A stretch of DNA of 64,000 nt from Labrys sp. WJW (GCF_001676615.1 NZ_LYXZ01000021.1:1-64000); one strand, 5' to 3'. Numbered from the stretch's first letter, positions 32,336 to 41,910 are shown. Notes: a model not told the origin generated them from the sequence alone. Numbers and translations are program-made.

Positions 32336-33251
32336 GACGCACCCTCGGATCGAGCCAGGCATAGAGCAGGTCGACGATCAGGTTGAAGATGATGATGAAG
32401 ACCGAAACCAGCACCACGGTCGCCATCACCAGCGTGTAGTCGCGGTTGAGGGCACCCTCGACGAAATCCTTGCCGACGCCGGGAATGCCGAACACCTTCT
32501 CGACCACCACCGAGCCCGTCAGCAGCGAGGCGGCGGCGGGAGCAAGATAAGTGACGATCGGCAGGATGCCGGCGCGCATGGCATGGGCGACGATGGTCAG
32601 CTTGGCGGGCAGGCCATAGGCTTTCGCCGTGCGGATGTGGTCGGCATGCAGGGCCTCCAGCATGGAGCCACGCATCAGGCGGGCAAAGGTCGCCAGTTCC
32701 GGCAGGGCCAGGGTGATCATCGGCAGGAGCAAATAGCGAAACGAGCCGTCGCCCCAGCTGCCGGTCGGCAGCCAATGCAGGGTTTGTCCGAAGAGGAGCG
32801 CGAGGACCGGCCCGATGACGAAGTTGGGGATGGTGATGCCGATATTGCCGATCGCGGTTACGGCAACATCCACGATCGAATTCTGGCGCAGTGCAGCGAT
32901 TGTTCCGATCAGAATGCCGCCGACGACAGCCAGGAGCAGGGCCATGCTGCCCAGTTGCAGGGAGTATGGCAGTTTCTGCAGGATGATTTCAGAGACCGTA
33001 TAGTCGCGATAGACGTAACTGGGGCCAAAATCGCCGCGCAATACGTTCCAGATATAATTTAGATACTGTTTCCATACCGGGTCGTCGAGATGATAGACGC
33101 GGTTCAGGTTGTCCATGATCTGCGGCGGCAGCGGCCGGGCGAGATTGAAGGGTCCGCCCGGTACCTGGCGCATCAGGAAAAAAGAAAGCGTGACGATCAC
33201 GAACAGGGTCGGAATCGCGCTCGCCAGACGCTTCAGCACGAATGAAAGCAT
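32328..33251 (-). CDS. Peptide ABC transporter permease (OppB type)
   Basis: Inner-membrane permease, 307 residues, six membrane segments. The OppB N-terminus (FVLKRLASAIPTLFVIVTLSFFLMRQVPGGPF) and the EAA loop (HIRTAKAYGLPAKLTIVAHAMRAGILPIVTYLAPAAASLLTGSVVVEKVFGIPGVG) are clear. Second gene after oppA, with a 122-base gap containing a hairpin. Confidence 0.95.
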   Translation of the reverse strand: MLSFVLKRLASAIPTLFVIVTLSFFLMRQVPGGPFNLARPLPPQIMDNLNRVYHLDDPVWKQYLNYIWNVLRGDFGPSYVYRDYTVSEIILQKLPYSLQLGSMALLLAVVGGILIGTIAALRQNSIVDVAVTAIGNIGITIPNFVIGPVLALLFGQTLHWLPTGSWGDGSFRYLLLPMITLALPELATFARLMRGSMLEALHADHIRTAKAYGLPAKLTIVAHAMRAGILPIVTYLAPAAASLLTGSVVVEKVFGIPGVGKDFVEGALNRDYTLVMATVVLVSVFIIIFNLIVDLLYAWLDPRVRHD

Positions 33252-33330
33252 GACATCGCCTCGGATTGGCTGTCTGCGAAGCGTTCAGGCCCGTCATCGG
33301 CGAGGCAAGCACGCTTCTCCAGCCGCGGAT

Positions 33331-33361
33331 GAGAGACAGGAGGATGGCCTCCTGCCGTCTC
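33331..33361 (-). promoter_or_regulatory. Hairpin between oppA and oppB
   Basis: GACAGGAGG and CCTCCTG-CCGTC around 33333-33360 form a stem with a small interior bulge, 12 bases after the oppA stop. No T-run, so transcript stabilisation of the binding-protein message is more likely than full termination. Confidence 0.4.
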
Positions 33362-33373
33362 ACACGCAGCAGC

Positions 33374-34969
33374 TCATTCCTTGGTGAGGAAACGCGTGCC
33401 GTGGTGGTTGGCAAGGTTGTCGTGCCAGCCCTTGACCTTCTTGGAGACCAGCCAGGGGTCGTTATAGACCAGCAGGGGTGTGACCGACGCATCGCGCAGC
33501 AGCATGGCTTCGGCGTCGTGCAGGATCTGCATGCGCTTGGCCACGTCCCGCTCGGTGAAGGACTTGGCCATCAAGGCATCGAATTCGGGATTGTTGTAGT
33601 GGCCGTAGTTGAAGACCTTGTTGGTGGAGACACCCAGGGTCAGGAAGTTCTCGGGATCGGCATAGTCGGCGACCCAGCCCGCCCGCGTGACGTCGAAACT
33701 ATTGCCCTGCTGCAGATAGGAATAGTGGGACTTGAGATCGGAATTGAGCATGGTGACCTCGGCGCCGAGGCCCTTCCACATATCGGCGATCGCCGTGGCG
33801 ACCTTCTTCCAGTTCTCGTTGGTGTTGTAGCGAATCTCGACCTTGAGCGGCTTGCCGCCCGGGCCGTAGCCGGCTTCCTTCAGGAGTTCCTTGGCCTTGT
33901 CCTCGCGGTCGAGCTGCGGCGTGTCGGCGAAATCGGCCTTGGCTGGCGTATAGTTGGCGATACCCTCCGGGATCCAGCTATAGAGCGGCTGATAGACGCC
34001 GTTCAGCACGTCATTGGCCAGGAAGTCGCGGTCGATCGCCATGGCGAAGGCCCGTCGGACCCGGATGTCGTCAAAAGGCGGCTTGCGGGTGTCGAAGGCG
34101 TAATATTCGCTCGACGTCGATGGCGAGACGTGGACCTCGTCGCCGACCTTCTCCTGCAGGAACTTGCGCTGATCGGCCTGGAATTGATAGGCGAGGTCGA
34201 GTTCTCCGGCCAGGAAGCGGCGCTGGATGGCGGCCTGGTCCTCGCTCGGATAGGCAACCACGCGGTCGATCTTCACATTCGCCGCACCCCAGTAATTGGG
34301 GTTCTTCACGAAGGTGAGGTGATCGCCGGGGATCTGCTCGGTCACCGTATAGGCGCCGTTCGACACCAGCTTGCCCGCCTTGGCGAAATCGCGGCCATAT
34401 TTCTCGACATTGGCCTTGTTCACCGGCACGACGCTTTGATGAGCCAGGAGTTCGGGGAAGAAGGGAACGGGGCTTTCGAGGGTGATTTCCAGCGTGCCAG
34501 CATCGATGGCCTTGACGCCGAGCGTATCCACCGCTGCCTTGCCCGTATTAATCGCCTGAGCGTTCTTGATCGGGTAGGACAGGCTGGCATATTCGCCGGC
34601 TTCCTTGGGATCGAGATTGCGCCGGAAGCTGTAGACGAAATCCTCGGCCGTGACCGGGTCGCCGTTCGACCACTTGGCGCTGGGCCGCAATTTGAAGGTG
34701 TAGACCAGCCCGTCCGGCGAAACCGTCCAGCTTTCGGCGACGGCGGGACCCACCTTGCCGGCGCCGTCATAGGCGGTGAGACCTTCGTAGAGGTCGTCGA
34801 TGATGAACTGCTCGATATTGGTGGTCGTATGGATGGGATCGAGCGATTGGGGTTCGCCGCCCAGGCCCTTGTTCAGCACGGTTTCGGCGGAAGCCGACAA
34901 GGCCGTGCCGCTGAGCAAGCCCACGGCGAGCAGGGCGCCGAGCAAACGCGTTTTCAAGGCTGCTGTCAT
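33374..34969 (-). CDS. Peptide ABC transporter substrate-binding protein (OppA type)
   Basis: Periplasmic family-5 solute-binding protein for oligopeptides, 531 residues. ATG 34969 with AGGGG upstream gives a clean signal peptide (LLGALLAVGLLSGTALSASA). Family blocks: GGEPQSLDPIHTTTNIEQFIIDDLYEGL, YTFKLRPSAKWSNGDPVTAEDFVYSFRR, KNPNYWG and AFAMAIDRDFL. First gene of the operon oppA-oppB-oppC-oppDF. Confidence 0.96.
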   Translation of the reverse strand: MTAALKTRLLGALLAVGLLSGTALSASAETVLNKGLGGEPQSLDPIHTTTNIEQFIIDDLYEGLTAYDGAGKVGPAVAESWTVSPDGLVYTFKLRPSAKWSNGDPVTAEDFVYSFRRNLDPKEAGEYASLSYPIKNAQAINTGKAAVDTLGVKAIDAGTLEITLESPVPFFPELLAHQSVVPVNKANVEKYGRDFAKAGKLVSNGAYTVTEQIPGDHLTFVKNPNYWGAANVKIDRVVAYPSEDQAAIQRRFLAGELDLAYQFQADQRKFLQEKVGDEVHVSPSTSSEYYAFDTRKPPFDDIRVRRAFAMAIDRDFLANDVLNGVYQPLYSWIPEGIANYTPAKADFADTPQLDREDKAKELLKEAGYGPGGKPLKVEIRYNTNENWKKVATAIADMWKGLGAEVTMLNSDLKSHYSYLQQGNSFDVTRAGWVADYADPENFLTLGVSTNKVFNYGHYNNPEFDALMAKSFTERDVAKRMQILHDAEAMLLRDASVTPLLVYNDPWLVSKKVKGWHDNLANHHGTRFLTKE

Positions 34970-35390
34970 CCTGATGTCCCCTCTGAAGCCAGTTGTTCCG
35001 GCTATTGGTTGAAGGGCGGCAGTAAAGGCCTTCGCATTCGCTACGGCAACCCGCGATTTTCGACGGGGAGAGGAAGGGTAGAGCTGCTCGGTCCACGTGC
35101 AGGGGGATAGTATGTCGAAGGGTATAGTGATCGTCTGAAAATTACGGATGGCTGGGATGCGACGCAATATTCGCCATAACCGACTGCGCTTTATGCCCCT
35201 TGCATTGCGAAGACTGATGGGGCGAAGGTCCGGCTGAATTATGGGGATAAGCCCTGCACAACCTGGCCGCGTGTGACGGGCCAGGATGTGGCGCCATGCC
35301 GGGGCCAGGCAAAACCAAACCGCCGCGCGAATGGTGACATTCGCACGGCGGTTCCGGGACGGTAATTCGAACTGATGAGAACGGGCCGGC
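34970..35390. other. Intergenic region between oppA and prs
   Basis: 421 bases on the 5' side of oppA and the 3' side of prs, both minus strand. It holds the prs terminator (35318-35353) and presumably the opp promoter. A frame continuing upstream of oppA to 35167 looks non-coding, and I see no small gene or repeat here. Confidence 0.5.
35318..35353 (-). terminator. prs terminator
   Basis: Long interrupted stem, AACCGCCG-CGC-GAAT (35318-35332) against ATTCG-CA-CGGCGGTT (35339-35353), followed on the minus strand by TTTGGTTTTG. About 38 bases after the prs stop. Confidence 0.75.
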
Positions 35391-36359
35391 TCAGTTGAAC
35401 AGGCTGGAGACGCTCTCTTCGGAGGCGGTGCGGCCGATGGCCTCGCCGATCAGCGGCGCGATCGAGATGACGCGGATGTTCTGGGCCACGCGTACCGCCT
35501 CGGTCGGCATGATCGAGTCGGTGATCACCAGTTCGCGCAGCTTGGAGGAAGCGATACGGGCCACCGCACCGCCTGAGAGCACGCCATGGGTGATGTAGGC
35601 CAGCACATCCTTGGCTCCGCGTTCCAGCAGGGCTTCAGCGGCATTCACCAGCGTGCCGCCGGAATCGATGATGTCGTCGATCAGGATGCAGGTGCGGCCC
35701 TTGACGTCGCCGATCACGTTCATGACCTCGCTCTCGCCGGCGCGCTCACGGCGCTTGTCGACGATGGCAAGGGGCGCATCGATGCGCTTGGCAAGCGCAC
35801 GGGCACGTACCACGCCGCCGACGTCGGGCGAGACCACCATGAGCTTGTCGAGCTCCATGCGGGCCTTGATGTCGCGCTCCATCACCGGGGCGGCGAAGAG
35901 GTTGTCGGTGGGAATGTCGAAGAAGCCCTGGATCTGCCCGGCATGCAAATCGAGGGTCAGCACGCGGTCGGCGCCGGCATGGGTGATCAGGTTGGCGACC
36001 AGCTTGGCCGAGATCGGCGTACGGCCGGAAGCGCGGCGATCCTGCCGGGCATAGCCGAAATAGGGGATCACCGCCGTGATGCGTCGGGCCGAGGAGCGGC
36101 GCAGGGCATCGGTGATGATCAGCAACTCCATCAGATGGTCATTGGTGGGGAAGGAGGTCGACTGGATGACGAAGACATCCGCACCGCGGACATTTTCCTG
36201 AATCTCGACGAAGATCTCCATGTCGGCGAACCGCCGCACCGAGCACTTCGTCAGGGGGGTCTTCAGATAGGTCGCAATCGATTCGGCCAGTGCACGATTC
36301 GAATTGCCGGCGACGAGCTTGATCTCGCCCGAACCGTGGCCCCTGTCACCTGCCGCCAT
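35391..36359 (-). CDS. prs: Ribose-phosphate pyrophosphokinase
   Basis: Makes PRPP from ribose 5-phosphate and ATP for nucleotide, histidine and tryptophan synthesis. All family blocks are present: [16 protein letters not shown], the ATP-site [42 protein letters not shown] and the PRPP loop [20 protein letters not shown] 36359 with GGGAG upstream gives 322 residues, about 12 more at the N-terminus ([12 protein letters not shown]) than the usual start just before KLVAGN. The terminator follows directly. Confidence 0.97.
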   Translation of the reverse strand: MAAGDRGHGSGEIKLVAGNSNRALAESIATYLKTPLTKCSVRRFADMEIFVEIQENVRGADVFVIQSTSFPTNDHLMELLIITDALRRSSARRITAVIPYFGYARQDRRASGRTPISAKLVANLITHAGADRVLTLDLHAGQIQGFFDIPTDNLFAAPVMERDIKARMELDKLMVVSPDVGGVVRARALAKRIDAPLAIVDKRRERAGESEVMNVIGDVKGRTCILIDDIIDSGGTLVNAAEALLERGAKDVLAYITHGVLSGGAVARIASSKLRELVITDSIMPTEAVRVAQNIRVISIAPLIGEAIGRTASEESVSSLFN

Positions 36360-36509
36360 GAAGCCGGCTCCCACTTTGAGAAAAATGCACCCGGCTCTTA
36401 GCAACTGACCGGCTCGCATACAATGGGGGCGTCACAAGGAGTTCACACTTGCATGGCTGGAATGCGTGCAGATTGGGATGATTTGCCGCTGTTCCGATGC
36501 CCGACCGGC

Positions 36510-37658
36510 TCAGCGCATCTGCAATCCGGCGTCGGCCCCGTTCAGCACTTCGCTGCCGTTCTCGGTGGTCAGGCTGGTACGCCCCAGGCACATGGCGGTG
36601 CCGCTGTCGGAATCCATCAGGATCATATGGGCGAACATCACCATGCCCGGCTCCAGCACCCAGTCATTGCCCGCATAGAACATTGGCTTGTCCATCCAGG
36701 AGGGCGTGAACTTGGCGCCGAGCGAATAGCCGCAGGCGGCGAGCCGGTGCTCTTCCAGCCCGTGCGAATCCATCACCCTTGCGTGGGCAGCGAAGACGTC
36801 ACCGGCCGTGCGTCCCGGCCGGATCTCCGCCTCGCAGGCGAGCAAGGCCTCGTGGGCGGCGGTATAGAGCTCGCTGTGACGGGGCGAGACGTCCCCAATC
36901 GTGATCGTGCGCATCAGCGCCGCATGGTAGTGGCGATAGACGCCGGCGAATTCCAGCGTGATCTGGTCGCGTTCGGCGAGCTTGCGGCGGCCGCTCTTAT
37001 AGCGGCAGAGCAGGGCGTCGCGCCCCGAGCCGATGATGAACTCGTTGGCGGGATAGTCGCCGCCGGCCGAGAAGATGGCATTGTGCTGGGCGGCGAGGAT
37101 GTCGCCCTCGTCGGCGCCGGGAAACACGGCGGCGATGCCGGCTGCATCGGCCGCGTCGGAGAGGCGTGCGGCTTCGCGCACATAGGCGATCTCTGCGGCC
37201 GACTTGACGGCCCTGAGATGGGCGACGACATCGGAAGCGTCGACCAGTTCGAAATCGCCGGCAAAAGCTGCCTCGAGCTTGCGGCCATTGGCATGGGTGA
37301 GGCCGTAGGAATCGAACTCGACGCCAATGCGCCCGCCTGTCACGCCGAGATCGCGGACCATGTCGAGCAGTTGCTGGGCTGGCGTGGCATCCTTGCGATC
37401 GGTCCAGATGCGGATATCGGCGAGGATGGAGGTATGCTGGGCCTGGCGCAGGTCGGCCGTACGCGTGAGCAGCGCCATCGTGCCGTCGGCGCGCACCAGC
37501 AGCGATTGGAAGAAGCAGAAGCCGAAAGTGTCGTAGCCGGTCAGCCAGTACATGCTCTCCTGGGCGAAGAGCAGCATGGCATCGAGCTTTTGCGTGGCCA
37601 TCTCCGCCTGCAGGCGTTTCAGGCGAGTGGCGAATTCATCCGTCGAAAAATGCAGCAT
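36510..37658 (-). CDS. M24-fold hydrolase with degenerate metal site (creatinase/DoeA-like)
   Basis: 382-residue pita-bread-fold protein: N-terminal creatinase domain and C-terminal M24 catalytic domain. The metal ligands of true Xaa-Pro peptidases are not in place: the first aspartate region reads LEFAGVYRHYHAALMRT, the GHG motif is GYSLG, and the C-terminal glutamates are missing around FAHMILMD and CLGRTSLTTENG. This resembles creatinase and ectoine hydrolase DoeA, which do not need metal. The substrate is unknown. ATG 37658 was chosen because the upstream frame to 37742 is encoded by an R2 repeat. Neighbours pgeF and prs are in the usual Hyphomicrobiales order. Confidence 0.85.
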   Translation of the reverse strand: MLHFSTDEFATRLKRLQAEMATQKLDAMLLFAQESMYWLTGYDTFGFCFFQSLLVRADGTMALLTRTADLRQAQHTSILADIRIWTDRKDATPAQQLLDMVRDLGVTGGRIGVEFDSYGLTHANGRKLEAAFAGDFELVDASDVVAHLRAVKSAAEIAYVREAARLSDAADAAGIAAVFPGADEGDILAAQHNAIFSAGGDYPANEFIIGSGRDALLCRYKSGRRKLAERDQITLEFAGVYRHYHAALMRTITIGDVSPRHSELYTAAHEALLACEAEIRPGRTAGDVFAAHARVMDSHGLEEHRLAACGYSLGAKFTPSWMDKPMFYAGNDWVLEPGMVMFAHMILMDSDSGTAMCLGRTSLTTENGSEVLNGADAGLQMR

Positions 37659-37686
37659 GGCAGGTCCTGCCTCGAACCTTGTTCCC

Positions 37687-37788
37687 AAAGCGTTTTGCGA
37701 TTTGGTCGTTTCACCAAGAATCGCAAAGACGCGTCGAATCAAAGAGTTAGAGCAAACAAGCGTTCACGCCTGAACGCGCTTTGCTCTA
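37687..37788. repeat. Two-hairpin dispersed repeat, family R2, copy 2
   Basis: GCGTTTTGCGATTTGG ... CCAAGAATCGCAAAGACGC, then AGAGCAAA ... GCGTTC-N5-GAACGC-GCTTTGCTCT. It lies between pgeF and the M24 gene, and its last bases (CTAG) supply the pgeF stop codon. Confidence 0.85.
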
Positions 37789-38574
37789 GTGATCCACCAG
37801 CGCGATCGCATGCAGCAGGCGGCCATAATCGGGCTCCTTGCGATGGGTCACCCGCCGATAGGAGAAGAAGCGATCCTCATCCTGATAGGTGCACAGCGCC
37901 ATGTTCTCGAAACGGCCGACGCCGGCCGCCGTGAGGCGCATGGTGATATAGGCCGGCAGATCGAACATGGCATGACCGGCATTAGGGCTCGGACCGAAGA
38001 AACGCTCATTGGCCACGTCGACCTCCAGGAAGCGGGCCTTGAACTCCGGCCCGACCTCATAGGCCGCGCGCGAGATCATCGGGCCGAGTACCGCGACGAT
38101 GTCGCTCCTGATGGCACCGAGGCCCACCATGGCGTCGAGCGTGGTTTCGAGCACGCCGGTGAAGGCGCCCTTCCAGCCGGCATGGGCCGCGCCGATCACG
38201 CCGGCCTTGGCGTCGGCGAACAGGACGGGGCCGCAATCGGCGGTGGCGACGGCCAAAGCGAGATTGCGTTCGCGCGTCACCATGGCGTCGACCTTGGGGG
38301 CATGTTCGCGGGCCCAGGGCGCGGTGACGGTGACGACGTTGGGGGAGTGCACCTGGTAGCAGGTGATGAAGCGATCACGCGGCACGCCGAGGCTGTCAGC
38401 CATGCGGCCCCGGTTCTCGCGGACACGCTCTTGATCGTCATCGGAGCCCGAACCGCCGTTGAGCGAGGCATAGATGCCGTTCGACACGCCTCCCTGGCGC
38501 GTGAAGAAGCCGTGGCGGATGCCGGGCAGGTCGAGGGCGGCGTGCTGGAGTGCGATGGCGGGCGAATCGGTCAT
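37786..38574 (-). CDS. pgeF: Purine nucleoside phosphorylase/polyphenol oxidase (laccase-domain) family
   Basis: YfiH/PgeF family; the E. coli member trims mis-incorporated residues from peptidoglycan precursors, and human FAMIN is a purine nucleoside enzyme. The metal-binding motifs are present: CYQVHSPNV, ATADCGPVLFAD and IGAAHAGWKGAFTGVLE. ATG 38574 gives 262 residues; an upstream start at 38688 adds poorly conserved sequence. The TAG stop is supplied by the end of an R2 repeat, so the exact C-terminus (RLLHAIALVDH) may reflect its insertion. Confidence 0.93.
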   Translation of the reverse strand: MTDSPAIALQHAALDLPGIRHGFFTRQGGVSNGIYASLNGGSGSDDDQERVRENRGRMADSLGVPRDRFITCYQVHSPNVVTVTAPWAREHAPKVDAMVTRERNLALAVATADCGPVLFADAKAGVIGAAHAGWKGAFTGVLETTLDAMVGLGAIRSDIVAVLGPMISRAAYEVGPEFKARFLEVDVANERFFGPSPNAGHAMFDLPAYITMRLTAAGVGRFENMALCTYQDEDRFFSYRRVTHRKEPDYGRLLHAIALVDH

Positions 38575-38753
38575 GGCGGCAGGATCGGGAGGAAGTGGAG
38601 GGATGTCAAACGGGCGCCCTAAAGGGAACCCGAACCAGTCAGGGTTGTGATACCGGCGATTTCGCGGCGGGAACCGTTGCGTTTTCAAGCCGTTGGTTCA
38701 AAGTGCCCCGGTATCCGGCCATGGCCGGAGAAGATTTGTTGAATAGGTGCCCC

Positions 38754-39329
38754 ATGAAGATCACGAAAATCCTGCCTGCCTTCGCTTTGGCCGCCTTGCT
38801 GGCGCCCGCGGTGGCCGGTTCGGCCGAGGCCGCCGTCAGGACGGGAACGCTCACCTGCGACATCGGCGGCGGCATCGGCGTGGTGCTGGGTTCGCGCAAG
38901 CCGGTATCCTGCCGGTTCTCCAACTTCAACGGCTACAGCGAACTCTATGACGGCACCATCACCAAGGTCGGCGTGGATGTCGGCTTTACCTTCGGCGGCC
39001 GCATGGTCTGGGCGGTCTTCGAGCCTTCCAACCGTCACGCGCCCCTGGGCGGCAACTATGCCGGCGTGTCGGCCGAGGCCAGCGCTGCGGTGGGTGTCGG
39101 GGCCAATGTCCTGCTCGGCGGCGGCAATGGCGGCGTGACGCTGCAGCCGATCTCGGTGCAGGGGCAGACCGGCCTCAACGCATCGGCCGGCATCGGCAGC
39201 CTGCATATCCGCCCGGTCGCGGCGCCGGTGATCATCCAGACCGAGCGGGCTTACCGCCCGCGCCACAAGGTGCATCGTCATCACCACAAGGTGAAGAAGC
39301 ATCGCAAGAGCTGCCGCTGCAGGGTCTGA
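38754..39329 (+). CDS. DUF992 exported protein
   Basis: 191 residues: signal peptide (ITKILPAFALAALLAPAVAGSAEAA) and a DUF992 domain (TGTLTCDIGGGIGVVLGSRKPVSCRF ... GVDVGFTFGGRMVWAVFEPS ... NYAGVSAEASAAVGVGANVLLGGGNGGVTLQPISVQGQTGLN). Two conserved cysteines probably form a disulfide. The C-terminus is unusual, a His/Lys/Arg-rich tail (RPRHKVHRHHHKVKKHRKSCRCRV) that may bind metal or nucleic acid. Function unknown; such proteins occur widely in Hyphomicrobiales envelopes. Confidence 0.9.
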   Translation: MKITKILPAFALAALLAPAVAGSAEAAVRTGTLTCDIGGGIGVVLGSRKPVSCRFSNFNGYSELYDGTITKVGVDVGFTFGGRMVWAVFEPSNRHAPLGGNYAGVSAEASAAVGVGANVLLGGGNGGVTLQPISVQGQTGLNASAGIGSLHIRPVAAPVIIQTERAYRPRHKVHRHHHKVKKHRKSCRCRV

Positions 39330-39372
39330 GATTCCTGAAGAGCTGACCGAAAACCGAGAGAACCTCGATTTC

Positions 39373-39452
39373 TTGTGATCATCGGGCTGGTCCCGGTGAT
39401 CCGGGACACGTGGCGGTATCCTGGATGCCCGGGACGAGCCCGGGCATGACAA
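39373..39452. repeat. Dispersed inverted repeat, family R4, copy 2
   Basis: TTGTGATCATCGGGCTGGTCCC on the left and GGACGAGCCCGGGCATGACAA on the right are inverted, with CTGGATGCCCGGG shared with the copy at 27270-27367. It lies between the DUF992 gene and the convergent midA stop. Confidence 0.7.
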
Positions 39453-39466
39453 TGGCGGTGCTTTGC

Positions 39467-40555
39467 TCAGCCTCGCTCGATCCCTGGCGCCGAGACGGCC
39501 AGCACCTTGAACAGCGAACCCATGGCGCGCGGGGCGTCGTCGGTGAGCCGTTCGAGCGCCTTGGCGATCGCCTCGGCCTGTTCGGGCGTGGCGTGGCGGC
39601 TGAGATTGGCGGCCATCGGGCGAATGCCGAGTTCGTTGAGAAACTGTGCCTGCGTGGTGAGAATGTCGATCGACAGGCGCTTGCCGGCGGCAATGCGTGC
39701 CAGCGTCTCGAAACAAACATGGGTGGTGAGGTCGGCCTCGCCGGGCCGGGCCAGCGGTTCGACGAAGGCATGGCCAGCCATGGCCTGCAGCGTGTCGCCG
39801 ACGCCGAATTCGAGATGGCCGTAGTCGATGATCAGGGCGGCGCCGCCGAAGCGGCCAAGGCGCGCAGAGAGGGTCGCCATCACCCTTGAACCGGCTTCCG
39901 GATATTCGACGATCGTGCCGTCGAGCGCGCCATCGGAAAGGGGAGGCGCCTGATTGGCCGGTACGGGCTCCGGGGCGAGGCCGAAGGCGAGTTCGTCATC
40001 GACCAGGCCGACCAATCGTTCGTGCCAGCGCCCGCCCTGATGCACCAGCTGGTGCACGGGCAGGGCATCGAAGAACTCGTTGGCGATGATGATCGACGGC
40101 CCGTCGGGCAGGTCGGCGATGTCGTCATGCCAGGTCGGGCGGCGTCCCCCGAGGCTGTCGGCCAAGGTAGCGGCCTGGGCCTTGCGCAAGACCGGGCTCG
40201 TCTCCACCAGATGGAGCGCGATGGCGTCGGCGAGATCAGGCACGACCTTGCCGATCGCCCGCAGGGCGTCCGCCATCAACGTGCCGCGTCCGGGGCCCAG
40301 CTCGACCAGGTTGATCCGGCCAGGCGAACCCAGGATCATCCAGCGATGGGCCGCCCACAGGCCGATGATCTCGCCGAACATCTGGCTGATTTCCGGAGCG
40401 GTGGTGAAATCCCCGGCGGTGCCGAGCGGGTCGCGCGTGATGTAATAGCCGTGACGGGGGTGGCCGAGCGCGAGCGTCATGTAGCGCGCCACGTCGATCG
40501 GCCCCTCCTGGCGGATGAGATCCTTGATCTCGCGGGCGAGGGGGGTCTCGCTCAT
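39467..40555 (-). CDS. MidA/NDUFAF7-family SAM-dependent protein methyltransferase
   Basis: DUF185/MidA family. Human NDUFAF7 dimethylates an arginine of a complex I subunit; the bacterial target is not established. 362 residues with PRHGYYITRDPLGTAGDFTTAPEISQMFGEIIGLW, SAM motif LVELGPGRGTLMADALR, and IIANEFFDALPVHQLV. ATG 40555 overlaps the lgt stop by four bases, so it is co-translated with lgt. Order lgt-midA-pgeF is common in Hyphomicrobiales. Confidence 0.95.
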   Translation of the reverse strand: MSETPLAREIKDLIRQEGPIDVARYMTLALGHPRHGYYITRDPLGTAGDFTTAPEISQMFGEIIGLWAAHRWMILGSPGRINLVELGPGRGTLMADALRAIGKVVPDLADAIALHLVETSPVLRKAQAATLADSLGGRRPTWHDDIADLPDGPSIIIANEFFDALPVHQLVHQGGRWHERLVGLVDDELAFGLAPEPVPANQAPPLSDGALDGTIVEYPEAGSRVMATLSARLGRFGGAALIIDYGHLEFGVGDTLQAMAGHAFVEPLARPGEADLTTHVCFETLARIAAGKRLSIDILTTQAQFLNELGIRPMAANLSRHATPEQAEAIAKALERLTDDAPRAMGSLFKVLAVSAPGIERG

Positions 40556-41412
40556 GCCGATTTCGATGCGTCGGAAGCCTTGGGCGCCTCGGGGCGGCGC
40601 GCCAGGGCGTACACCACCAGGCCAAGGCCAGCCACGACCATGGGCAGCGAATAGGCTTGTCCAATGGTCAGCACGTCCTGGATCCACCAGCCGTCCGGCT
40701 CGCGATAGAGTTCGCTGAAGGAGCGCGCGCCGGCATAGCCGATGCCGAACAGGCCGGCGATCAAGCCCGGCCGTTTCAAGGCACCGAAGCGCGTCATGAT
40801 GGCAAACAGCACGAACAGCGCGAAGCCCTCCAGGGCAGCCTCGATCAACTGGCTCGGATAGCGCGGCGTCGGCCCCTGCGGAAACACCGAGAACGGACTC
40901 GATGGCGAGATCATGCCCCAGGACGAGCCCCAGGCCGGACGCCCCCATAATTCGTCATTGATGAAATTGGCGATGCGGCCGAGGAACAGGCCGATCGGTG
41001 CGACGCAGGCGGCAATGTCGAGATAGGACAGGATCGGGATCTTGTTGAGCCAGGCGAACAGGATCACCGCGAGCGCAGCCCCCAGGAAACCACCATGGAA
41101 GGCCATGCCGCCTTCCCAGACCTTGAAGATCTCGATCGGATTGGCGAGATAATAGTCGGGTTCGTAAAGCAGCATGCCGAGCCGCCCGCCGATCACCACG
41201 CCGAGCGTGACCCAGATCAGGAGGTCGTCGAATTGCAGCTTGGTGCCCGGCTGAACCGGCCAGAGCTTGGCATTGCCGATCAGGTGACGCCCATACCACC
41301 AGCCGCCGAGCAGGCCGAAAATATAGGCCAGCGCATACCAGCGGATGGCAAGCGGGCCGAGATGGATCAGCACCGGGTCGAAAGCGGGAACGATGAAATA
41401 TTGTTCAGGCAT
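40552..41412 (-). CDS. lgt: Prolipoprotein diacylglyceryl transferase
   Basis: Inner-membrane enzyme that moves diacylglycerol from phosphatidylglycerol to the lipobox cysteine of prolipoproteins. 286 residues, about seven membrane segments. Signature region GRIANFINDELWGRPAW with the essential Asn and Arg, MAFHGGFLGAALAV with the catalytic His, and the C-terminal FGIGYAGARSFSELYREPD. It shares an operon with midA. Confidence 0.97.
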   Translation of the reverse strand: MPEQYFIVPAFDPVLIHLGPLAIRWYALAYIFGLLGGWWYGRHLIGNAKLWPVQPGTKLQFDDLLIWVTLGVVIGGRLGMLLYEPDYYLANPIEIFKVWEGGMAFHGGFLGAALAVILFAWLNKIPILSYLDIAACVAPIGLFLGRIANFINDELWGRPAWGSSWGMISPSSPFSVFPQGPTPRYPSQLIEAALEGFALFVLFAIMTRFGALKRPGLIAGLFGIGYAGARSFSELYREPDGWWIQDVLTIGQAYSLPMVVAGLGLVVYALARRPEAPKASDASKSA

Positions 41413-41505
41413 GGGTGCCTTTTGGTGACTGGTGAGGGCAGCGTCAAGGCGGAAGCTTCTATCGAAGTCCGGCCCGTGCTATCGACGCCGCAAAGGAGTT
41501 TCGTG

Positions 41506-41760
41506 ATGCCACAGCAATCCGGCCGTATCTATGACGAGTTCGCCAAATTGATGACCGACGCCGCCGGCGTCGCCCAGGGCGTGCGACGGGAAGTCGACAG
41601 CGTCGTGCGCAGCCAGGCCGAGCGCATCATGCGCGATCTCGATTATGTCCGCCGCGACGAATTCGACGCCGTGCGCGAGATGGCGATCAAGGCGCGTGAC
41701 GAAAACGAACGCCTGGCGGCTCGTATCGCCGAGCTCGAAGCCAAGCTTGCTGCGCGTTGA
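41506..41760 (+). CDS. UbiK-family accessory factor (BMFP domain)
   Basis: 84-residue helical protein of the DUF526/BMFP family; the gammaproteobacterial member UbiK helps aerobic ubiquinone synthesis and binds lipids. The C-terminal coiled coil (RDEFDAVREMAIKARDENERLAARIAELEAKL) is the family hallmark. AAGGAG precedes ATG 41506. Divergent from lgt. Confidence 0.9.
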   Translation: MPQQSGRIYDEFAKLMTDAAGVAQGVRREVDSVVRSQAERIMRDLDYVRRDEFDAVREMAIKARDENERLAARIAELEAKLAAR

Positions 41761-41910
41761 GTGCAAACCGGCCTGGTCATGCGACAATAAGACCGGCGAG
41801 GAATGAGAGGCCTCCTTGTGGACGGCGGGAACGAATCCTTGCCGATTCAGCCTGAATGCCTGAACTCTCCCCTCACAGGCTGCGTATCGATCGGTATTCG
41901 CAGCGCCAAT

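Noticed and set aside
33266..35110. 614-codon open frame on the plus strand opposite oppA
   Set aside because: Antisense to a clear OppA gene; composition fits complement of third-position GC bias and no motif is recognisable.
37659..37742. N-terminal extension of the M24 gene to 37742
   Set aside because: The extension is encoded by the R2 repeat and lacks a ribosome site; ATG 37658 has AGGA upstream.
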